Of a stretch of 33,607 nt of DNA, positions 8,969-15,536 are shown piece after piece. Both the position numbers and the translations under genes were made by a program. The stretch is from Candidatus Chloroploca sp. Khr17 (lineage in GTDB: Bacteria; Chloroflexota; Chloroflexia; Chloroflexales; Chloroflexaceae): assembly GCF_004138165.1 (NCBI RefSeq), contig NZ_RYFF01000020.1, forward strand, positions 1 to 33,607. The letters run 5' to 3'. Numbering within the stretch: the first letter of the stretch is position 1; every line of letters starts with the position of its first letter. The notes beneath the pieces were generated by a model. The model was not told the DNA's origin. It did not search any database and worked only from the letters and a program-made list of their open reading frames with translations.

Positions 8969-11721
8969 TTACCCGCTACTCATCACGTCGCCAGCGGCTT
9001 GACCGCTCCTTCCTCACCGAGCGCCTGCGCGGTGCTCTGCGCTATGACCGCATCGCTGGCTATTTCAGTTCATCACTTTTGGAAGTCGCAGGCGAGGAAC
9101 TCGAACACGTCGCTGGACAAATCCGGGTGGTGTGCAACTCTGATCTGCACCCTCACGATGTTCGTACGGCCCGAGCCGCAGAGGCGGCCCTGCGCCGCGC
9201 ATGGTGTGGCACACGACCCGAGGCCTTGCTTCAGGGCGAGGGCGAACCACAGGTACGTAATCGCTTCCAACGCCTCTACGACATGCTGACCAGCGGAAAA
9301 CTCGTTGTTAAGGTGCTCCCCGACAGCGTGTTTGGTCTTATCCACGGCAAAGCTGGCGTGATCACGTGTGCGGATGGCAGCGCCACAAGCTTCATAGGCA
9401 GTGTGAACGAGTCGAAATTCGGCTGGCAGATTAACTATGAGTTGCTGTGGGAAGACTCGTCGTCTGAGGCGGTCACCTGGGTACAGGAAGAGTTTGATGC
9501 GCTCTGGAGCTCACCATACGCCGTGCCTCTTGCCGAGGCAGTCATCCAGGATCTCGAGCGCCTGGCCAGGCGGCAGGTCATCAGCACCGTCGAGGCGTGG
9601 ACTGATGAGGCACCAGCGCATACGCCGCCTGATCCTGCGTCTGCGCTGGTCGAGACGCCTGTCTATCGTCGTGAGGCCGGCCTCTGGGAGCATCAGAAGT
9701 ACTTTGTGAAGACCGTCATTGATGCCCATCACGGGCCGCAGGGCAAAGCGCGCTACATCCTCGCCGACCAGGTTGGCCTTGGCAAGACGCTCCAGCTTGC
9801 CATGGCCGCGAAGCTGATTGCCTTAGCAGGAACGAAACCGGTGCTTGTGATCTGTCCAAAGACCTTAGTTTGGCAGTGGCAGACCGAGCTTGCCGACCTG
9901 CTTGACATGCCGTCGGCTGGATGGAACGGCAAGCAGTGGGTCGATGAGCGTGGCTTTGAGTATCCTGCCGCTGGGCCAGAAGCGATCCGGCGCTGCCCAA
10001 GACGCGTTGGCATTATTTCTGGGGGATTGATCAGCCACCGCTCAGCCGCCGTAGAGCATCTCTTAAAGGTTGAGTATGACTGTGTCATTCTCGACGAGGC
10101 TCACCGTGCTCGCCGACAGAATCTTGGCGATCGACGCGATGGCGAGAAGCCTGATCCCAATAACCTTCTGGATTTCATGTACAAGATCGCCGAGCGTACA
10201 CGTAGCCTCCTCCTCGCGACGGCCACCCCTGTACAGTTGCGACCGATTGAGGCATGGGATCTGCTGAGTGTATTGGGCTACGGCGACGAATCTGTCCTTG
10301 GCAATGCTCATAGCCGTTGGCGACAGCCGATAGAAGCGCTGAACCTTATCATGGGGCGGCGCGAACTGCCGCGAGATGAGAACGAGCAGTGGGAGTGGTT
10401 GCGCAACCCGCTTCCCCTTAAAGCAGAAGGGCCATTTTATGAGCGGCTACGTCGTGAGCTGCAGCTCAATGACGATGTTGCCGTAGCCAACGGCAGTCGG
10501 CTCATGGATCTCAATGTTAGTGTGCGCTCGCGTCTCCGTGCCCAATTCGGCGATTTTATCACAAGCCGCAATCCCTTCATCTGCCGCATTATCCGACGCA
10601 CACGGAAACAATTAGAGGAGCAGATTCACCCCGAGAGTGGTGAGCCGCTCCTTGATCCCATCCACGTCGACGTGCTCGGAGAGCGTGATGAAGAGGCCAT
10701 AAGCGTACCGGTCTATCTCCAGACGGCCTACGAGCGAGCCGAGCAATTCTGCAAACAGATCAGCGTGCGTATGCGTGGGGCTGGCTTTCTCAAAACCTTG
10801 CTGCTGCGGCGCGTCGGCAGCACCGTCTATGCAGGCAAGATCACTGCAGAGCGCATGCTCGGAGACTGGGCAAATATAGAGGAGCCCGAGCAAGACGACG
10901 ATGAGTTTGATGGTGAGCCTCAACTGCACAGTACAGACGAAGCAATGCCGCGCACGCTGACACCAACCGAGCGCGACCTGCTCGAGTGCTTTGTCGATGC
11001 TTTGGTCGCTAATCAGGGCCGCGACCCGAAATACGAGAAGGTGCGCGAGCTCTTGATTGATCACGGCTGGCTACAGCTTGGTTGCATCGTCTTCAGCCAG
11101 TACCGCGACTCGATTCAGTGGCTCGCTGAACGACTTACCGAGGAGTTGCCAGACGAACCGATCGCCCTCTACTCGGGATCGAGCAACTCAGGGATTATTC
11201 AGGGCGGTGAGTGGCACCGGCAGACACGCGATGAGTTGAAGAACATGGTTCGACTCGGTCAACTGCGGTTGCTCCTGGGGACTGATGCTGCATCCGAGGG
11301 GCTAAACTTGCAGATGCTCGCCCGGCTGATCAACCTGGACCTGCCTTGGAACCCAACGCGGCTTGAGCAGCGCAAGGGCCGCATCCAGCGGATCGGTCAG
11401 ACCCACAATAAGGTCGCGATCTATAATCTGCGTTACCGTGGCTCGGTCGAAGATCGTGTCCATGAATTGCTTTCGAGTCGGCTTCAGGGTATCTTTCAGC
11501 TCTTTGGCCAGATCCCTGACATACTCGAAGATGCCTGGGTGGCCGTAGCATTAGGCGAGCAGGAACGGGCGCGCAAGATTATCGACGAGATACCTCGCGC
11601 CCACCCATTCGAGATACGCTACGCAAAAGTCGAACCAGTTGATTGGGAGTCCTGTGCGACTGTGCTTGACGCAGCCGAGCAACGGCGGGTGCTCAGCCAG
11701 GGATGGTATAATAATTCCTGA
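8965..11721 (+). CDS. PLD-nuclease/SNF2 helicase fusion, anti-phage-associated
   Basis: Protein of 918 residues joining an N-terminal phospholipase D-like nuclease domain to a superfamily 2 SNF2-type helicase. The PLD domain (about 1-190) has the half-site HGK (H127, K129) followed by SFIGSVNES. The helicase part has Walker A VGLGKT (near 268), DEAH at about 377-380 and the C-terminal motif VI QRKGRIQRIGQ near 800, with SQYRDS and GTDAASEGLNLQ marking the second RecA domain. A single HKD half-site suggests it cuts as a dimer, as in other PLD nucleases. It is the obvious restriction effector of the island: it would translocate on and cut unmodified DNA, while the DUF1156 enzyme protects the host. 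Its start overlaps the TOPRIM stop (ATGA) without its own ribosome binding site. The final codons contain the candidate gnd promoter. No DrmA/DrmB partners are present, so this is not DISARM. Confidence 0.9.
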   Translation: MITRYSSRRQRLDRSFLTERLRGALRYDRIAGYFSSSLLEVAGEELEHVAGQIRVVCNSDLHPHDVRTARAAEAALRRAWCGTRPEALLQGEGEPQVRNRFQRLYDMLTSGKLVVKVLPDSVFGLIHGKAGVITCADGSATSFIGSVNESKFGWQINYELLWEDSSSEAVTWVQEEFDALWSSPYAVPLAEAVIQDLERLARRQVISTVEAWTDEAPAHTPPDPASALVETPVYRREAGLWEHQKYFVKTVIDAHHGPQGKARYILADQVGLGKTLQLAMAAKLIALAGTKPVLVICPKTLVWQWQTELADLLDMPSAGWNGKQWVDERGFEYPAAGPEAIRRCPRRVGIISGGLISHRSAAVEHLLKVEYDCVILDEAHRARRQNLGDRRDGEKPDPNNLLDFMYKIAERTRSLLLATATPVQLRPIEAWDLLSVLGYGDESVLGNAHSRWRQPIEALNLIMGRRELPRDENEQWEWLRNPLPLKAEGPFYERLRRELQLNDDVAVANGSRLMDLNVSVRSRLRAQFGDFITSRNPFICRIIRRTRKQLEEQIHPESGEPLLDPIHVDVLGERDEEAISVPVYLQTAYERAEQFCKQISVRMRGAGFLKTLLLRRVGSTVYAGKITAERMLGDWANIEEPEQDDDEFDGEPQLHSTDEAMPRTLTPTERDLLECFVDALVANQGRDPKYEKVRELLIDHGWLQLGCIVFSQYRDSIQWLAERLTEELPDEPIALYSGSSNSGIIQGGEWHRQTRDELKNMVRLGQLRLLLGTDAASEGLNLQMLARLINLDLPWNPTRLEQRKGRIQRIGQTHNKVAIYNLRYRGSVEDRVHELLSSRLQGIFQLFGQIPDILEDAWVAVALGEQERARKIIDEIPRAHPFEIRYAKVEPVDWESCATVLDAAEQRRVLSQGWYNNS
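11704..11712 (+). promoter_or_regulatory. Extended -10 promoter for gnd-zwf-opcA
   Basis: TGGTATAAT, an extended -10 with a perfect TATAAT (11707-11712), lies in the last codons of the helicase gene. It would start transcription near 11719, about 30 bases before the gnd ATG. No good -35 is visible. It separates the metabolic cluster from the defence operon upstream. Confidence 0.5.
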
Positions 11722-11749
11722 GCACCAAACAGAACATGGAGAGACTGCA

Positions 11750-12655
11750 ATGGAGATTGGATTGATCGGCCTGGGCCGTATGGGGGCCAATATGGCGATC
11801 CGCTTGCTTCAGGGTGGGCATCGTGTGGTTGTCTATAATCGAACCGTGGCGAAGGCTGAAGAGCTTGCGGCTGAACACGGCGCAATTGCGGCGTTAACGC
11901 TGGAGCAACTGGTCGAAGCCCTCCCTTCGCCGCGGATCGTCTGGTTGATGTTGCCCGCTGGCGAGGCAACCGATGAGCATCTTGCCCAGGTGACGCCCTT
12001 GCTGAGTCCAGGTGATATTGTGATCGATGGGGCCAATAATAATTATAAAGCGAGCATTGCCCACGGTGAGCAACTTGCTGCGCAGGGTCTGCGCTTTATG
12101 GATGCGGGTGTCTCCGGTGGCATCTGGGGGCTTCAGGTTGGCTACTGCACCATGGTTGGCGGCGATCCTGAGACCTTTGCCTCTGTCGAGCCGATCTTGC
12201 AGACGCTGGCTCCGCCCGAGGGCTATCTGCTCTGCGGGCCGGTGGGCGCGGGTCACTTCGTCAAGATGATCCACAATGGCATCGAATATGGCATGATGCA
12301 GGCCTACGCCGAGGGTTTTGAGATCTTGGAGAAGTCGCGCTACGAGTTTGACTTGCAAAAGATTAGCCATCTCTGGAACCAGGGGAGTGTGGTGCGGTCG
12401 TGGTTGCTTGAGTTGGCCGAGCGGGCGTTTGCCGATGATGCGGATCTCAGCAAGATCCGGGGGTATGTGCAGGATAGCGGCGAAGGTCGCTGGACGGTGC
12501 AAGAGGCGATTGATCTTGATGTGCCTGCGCCAATCATTACGCTCTCGCTACAGACACGCTTTCGGTCACGGCAGGACGATAGCTTTAGCGCGAAGGTGCT
12601 GGCGGCCCTCCGCAATCAGTTTGGTGGTCACGCGGTCAAGCAGTCAGATAGGTAA
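11750..12655 (+). CDS. gnd: 6-phosphogluconate dehydrogenase, short decarboxylating form
   Basis: Oxidises 6-phosphogluconate to ribulose 5-phosphate and CO2 with NAD(P)+, the third step of the oxidative pentose phosphate pathway in the cytosol. The protein is 301 residues, the short class (about 300) rather than the canonical 470-residue enzyme. The Rossmann motif GLGRMG is at residues 7-12, the substrate-binding SGG at 122-124, and the catalytic Lys172 and Asn176 lie in HFVKMIHNG. The ATG at 11750 is chosen because it begins exactly at the Rossmann strand and has GGAG upstream; the frame is open further upstream inside the helicase gene. The zwf gene starts 2 bases after its stop, so they form an operon. 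Short-form enzymes are often NAD-preferring; I cannot read cofactor preference with certainty here. Confidence 0.92.
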   Translation: MEIGLIGLGRMGANMAIRLLQGGHRVVVYNRTVAKAEELAAEHGAIAALTLEQLVEALPSPRIVWLMLPAGEATDEHLAQVTPLLSPGDIVIDGANNNYKASIAHGEQLAAQGLRFMDAGVSGGIWGLQVGYCTMVGGDPETFASVEPILQTLAPPEGYLLCGPVGAGHFVKMIHNGIEYGMMQAYAEGFEILEKSRYEFDLQKISHLWNQGSVVRSWLLELAERAFADDADLSKIRGYVQDSGEGRWTVQEAIDLDVPAPIITLSLQTRFRSRQDDSFSAKVLAALRNQFGGHAVKQSDR

Positions 12656-12657
12656 CT

Positions 12658-14190
12658 ATGTCAGATCTGCCCAATCCTTTGCGGCACGGGTTGCGTATTG
12701 GGCGTACCCCTGAACCATGCACGGTTGTTATTTTTGGGGCCAGTGGCGATTTGACGAGCCGCAAACTCGTGCCGGCGCTCTATAACCTCGCCCACGAGCG
12801 CCGTTTGCCGGGTGGTTTCTCGGTGGTGGGCTTTGCGCGTCGCCCCTGGGATGATGCGCAGTTTCGCCAGGTGCTGCTCGATGGCGTCAATGCCAATTCG
12901 CGGAGTGGTGCGGTTGAAGCTGAACTCTGGGCCAGTTTCGCCGAGGGTATCCACTATCAGCCCGGCAACTTTGATGATCCGTCTGCGTATGCGCGCCTGG
13001 TCGAACGCCTGGCCGAGCTTGATCTGCGCCGCGGTACCGGGGGCAATCGCGTCTTTTACCTCGCGACGCCCCCCGAAGCCTACCCCGACATTATTCGTCA
13101 ACTTGGTGCCCACGGGCTCCATCAGTCGCCGCATGGTGGCTGGACGCGCATCATTATCGAGAAGCCCTTTGGCCGCGATCTCGCCAGTGCCCAGGCCCTC
13201 AATCAGCAGGTGCTCGCCGTCTTTGCGGAACCGCAGGTCTACCGTATTGATCACTATTTAGGCAAAGAGACGGTGCAAAATATCATGGTTTTTCGTTTTG
13301 CCAATGGTATTTTCGAGCCGCTCTGGGATCGTCGTTCGGTGGATCATGTGCAAATTACGGTGGCCGAGAATCTGGGGGTTGAAGACCGGGGCGGCTATTA
13401 TGACCATTCCGGGGCCTTGCGCGATATGATCCAGAACCATCTGATGCAACTGCTGGCGCTGGTCGCGATGGAGCCGCCGGTTTCGTATGATGCCGATGCC
13501 GTCCGCGATGAAAAGGTCAAGGTGCTACGGGCGGTTCGGCGGATCAGGCCCGAAGAGGTGGCAACGTATACCGTGCGTGGTCAGTATGACGCCGGGAGCC
13601 TGAGCGGTCGTCCGTTGGCTGGCTATCGTGATGAGCGTGGCGTCGATCCGGCCTCGCAGACCGAGACCTACGTCGGGCTGAAGCTCTTTGTCGAGAACTG
13701 GCGCTGGGCGGGCGTGCCTTTTTATCTGCGGAGTGGCAAAGCGCTCCCGCGCCGGGTGAGTGAGATTGCGATTCAGTTCAAGACGGTGCCGACGATGCTC
13801 TTTGCCGAGACGCCGATGCACGATATCGAGCCAAATGTGCTGGCGATCAAGCTCCAGCCCGACGAAGGCATTACGCTCAAGTTTGGCTCGAAAGTACCGG
13901 GTCAGCCGCAGATTCGCCCGGTGACGATGGATTTTCGCTATGGCACCTCGTTTGGGGTGGCTTCACCCGAAGCCTACGAGCGCTTGCTGCTCGATTGCAT
14001 GCTTGGCGACAGCACGCTCTTTACGCGGCGTGACGAAGTTGAGGCGAGTTGGTCGCTGATCACGCCGATCCACCAGGGTTGGTTGGCGTCACCTGCGCAG
14101 TCCTTCCCCAATTACGAGGCCGGGAGTTGGGGGCCAAACAGTGCCGACGAGTTCATGGCCCGTGATGGGCGTACCTGGCGGCGCTTGTGA
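12658..14190 (+). CDS. zwf: Glucose-6-phosphate 1-dehydrogenase
   Basis: Catalyses the first step of the oxidative pentose phosphate pathway, glucose 6-phosphate to 6-phosphogluconolactone, with NADP+ as the usual acceptor. The length of 510 residues is normal. The nucleotide-binding motif GASGDLTSRKL is at residues 27-37, EKPFGRD near 168, and the active-site block RIDHYLGKE at 196-204 with His199 and Lys203. A second conserved block, IQNHLMQLL, lies near 260. It starts 2 bases after gnd without a clear ribosome binding site, so it may be translated by coupling. OpcA, needed for its assembly in cyanobacteria, follows after 82 bases. Confidence 0.97.
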   Translation: MSDLPNPLRHGLRIGRTPEPCTVVIFGASGDLTSRKLVPALYNLAHERRLPGGFSVVGFARRPWDDAQFRQVLLDGVNANSRSGAVEAELWASFAEGIHYQPGNFDDPSAYARLVERLAELDLRRGTGGNRVFYLATPPEAYPDIIRQLGAHGLHQSPHGGWTRIIIEKPFGRDLASAQALNQQVLAVFAEPQVYRIDHYLGKETVQNIMVFRFANGIFEPLWDRRSVDHVQITVAENLGVEDRGGYYDHSGALRDMIQNHLMQLLALVAMEPPVSYDADAVRDEKVKVLRAVRRIRPEEVATYTVRGQYDAGSLSGRPLAGYRDERGVDPASQTETYVGLKLFVENWRWAGVPFYLRSGKALPRRVSEIAIQFKTVPTMLFAETPMHDIEPNVLAIKLQPDEGITLKFGSKVPGQPQIRPVTMDFRYGTSFGVASPEAYERLLLDCMLGDSTLFTRRDEVEASWSLITPIHQGWLASPAQSFPNYEAGSWGPNSADEFMARDGRTWRRL

Positions 14191-14226
14191 ATACGCAACG
14201 AGTTTCTGCCCCCTGGGAGCGAGCGC

Positions 14227-14259
14227 GTCCCGCCTTCGAACGCACGCCGAGCGCGGGAC
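14227..14259. other. Small hairpin between zwf and opcA
   Basis: GTCCCGC (14227-14233) pairs with GCGGGAC (14253-14259) around a 19-base loop in the 82-base gap. The stem is short and there is no T-tract, so a role in termination is doubtful. The ribosome binding site GAGGTG of opcA (14261-14266) begins just after it, so the hairpin could affect access to it. Confidence 0.3.
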
Positions 14260-14272
14260 TGAGGTGTGACCA

Positions 14273-15445
14273 ATGACCAGTATGACTATGGTTGAGATCG
14301 GGGCCATCGAACGCGAATTGCGTCAACTCTGGAGCGAGAGCGCCGAGAAGTCGCCTGATGGTCAGGCGGTGATCCGTGCCCTGACGCTGAATCTGATTGC
14401 CTGTACGCACGATGCCGAGCATGCCGACCGCATGACCGACGCAATTCAGCAGTTGACGGCGAGCCATCCAAGTCGGGCGATCCTTGCCCTCTTGCAGCCG
14501 GATGCACCTGAACCGCGGCTGGACGGCTTTGTGCAAGCCAATTGCCTCTTGAGTAGGCGCGGGACGCCCCAGGTCTGTGGAGAACAGATCACGCTTGATG
14601 CGCGTGGCTCGGCGGTGCAACAGGTTGCCTCGCTGATCCTGGCGCTGCTCGTGCCCGACCTGCCCGTTGTGCTCTGGCTCAGCCACCCTGATCCTTTTGA
14701 TGCCCCGTTACTCGCCCGTTTGCGCAGCGTCGTTGACCGGGTGATGGTCAATTCACAGGCTTTTGCCCAGCCAACGAAGGAACTCGTGCGCATGGCCGAG
14801 CTTGAGCGTACGGTGTCGTCGGGCGGGTTGGCCTTGCATACCTTTGCGATTAGCGATCTCACCTGGGCCTCGCTGACGGCGTGGCGCGAACTGACGGCCC
14901 AGTTTTTTGATACACGCCCCCTGTTGCCACATTTGCGGCGGATCGATCATGTGACGATCACGTATCAAGCGCCAAACGGTGCCAACAACCCGGTGGCAGG
15001 CCTATTGTTGGCGGGATGGCTTGCGTCGTGTCTCGCCTGGGTTCCCTTGGAGGATGCCGTTAGCATCGAAGCCGCTCAGATCCGCTTTCATCTGCGTCGC
15101 CCGGCGGTTGGGGTGGGAACTGGTGCGATCCGCCTGGTCACCATTGATCTCTGCCCGGTGGAGGCTGGCATCGGGGCGATGCCTGGCCTCCTTGCGCTGC
15201 ATCTCGAAGCGCTCGACGGGATCACCGCGAGTTTCCGCGTTGAACGCGCCGAGACCCCAGGATATGCGTTGACCACAGCGACCATCGCCGGGATGGAGCC
15301 GATCAGCCGCCTCGCCCGCTGTGAAGAACCGAGCCTCGCCGACCTGCTCGCCGCCGAACTCCGCCTACGGCATCGCGATCAGACCTTCAGCGACGCCCTG
15401 CGGGTGGCTGGTCTGCTGGCTGCCCGTTTAGGACGGGATATTTGA
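14273..15445 (+). CDS. opcA: Glucose-6-phosphate dehydrogenase assembly protein OpcA
   Basis: Protein of 390 residues of the OpcA family, which in cyanobacteria is required for oligomerisation and redox-sensitive activation of glucose-6-phosphate dehydrogenase. The N-terminal part has the family pattern (LNLIACTHDAEHADRM) and the core contains QVASLILALLVPDLPVVLWL (about residues 117-136). There are no enzyme motifs. The ATG at 14273 has GAGGTG 6 bases upstream; a second ATG four codons on (ATGACTATG) is less likely. It is the last gene of the pentose phosphate operon. Its TGA stop lies inside the left arm of the inverted repeat at 15442-15518. Confidence 0.9.
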   Translation: MTSMTMVEIGAIERELRQLWSESAEKSPDGQAVIRALTLNLIACTHDAEHADRMTDAIQQLTASHPSRAILALLQPDAPEPRLDGFVQANCLLSRRGTPQVCGEQITLDARGSAVQQVASLILALLVPDLPVVLWLSHPDPFDAPLLARLRSVVDRVMVNSQAFAQPTKELVRMAELERTVSSGGLALHTFAISDLTWASLTAWRELTAQFFDTRPLLPHLRRIDHVTITYQAPNGANNPVAGLLLAGWLASCLAWVPLEDAVSIEAAQIRFHLRRPAVGVGTGAIRLVTIDLCPVEAGIGAMPGLLALHLEALDGITASFRVERAETPGYALTTATIAGMEPISRLARCEEPSLADLLAAELRLRHRDQTFSDALRVAGLLAARLGRDI

Positions 15446-15518
15446 CGCAAAGGCGCAGAGGCGCGAAGATTTGATCGATCTCTATGCGCAGCTTTGCGCC
15501 TTTGCGCCTTTGCGTCAA
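15442..15518. repeat. 27-bp inverted repeat between convergent opcA and secA
   Basis: Arms 15442-15468 and 15492-15518 are inverted copies of TTGACGCAAAGGCGCAAAGG continued, 27 bases each with three mismatches, around a 23-base loop. Each arm is itself a tandem array of the 8-mer GCAAAGGC. The left arm overlaps the opcA stop. It may fold into a bidirectional terminator hairpin, although there is no T-tract. Sequences of this GCGCCTTTGCG type recur widely in bacterial genomes from my general knowledge. Confidence 0.8.
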
Positions 15519-15536
15519 CCCGAGTCAACCTTTTCC

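Noticed and set aside
205-11721. DISARM or BREX system
   Set aside because: No DrmA/DrmB (DUF1998) genes and no PglZ alkaline-phosphatase-like gene are present. The PLD domain is fused to a SNF2 helicase, and the methyltransferase is of the DUF1156 type.
11639-11749. Upstream extension of gnd into the helicase gene
   Set aside because: The frame is open by chance. The Rossmann strand begins right at the ATG at 11750, which has its own ribosome binding site.
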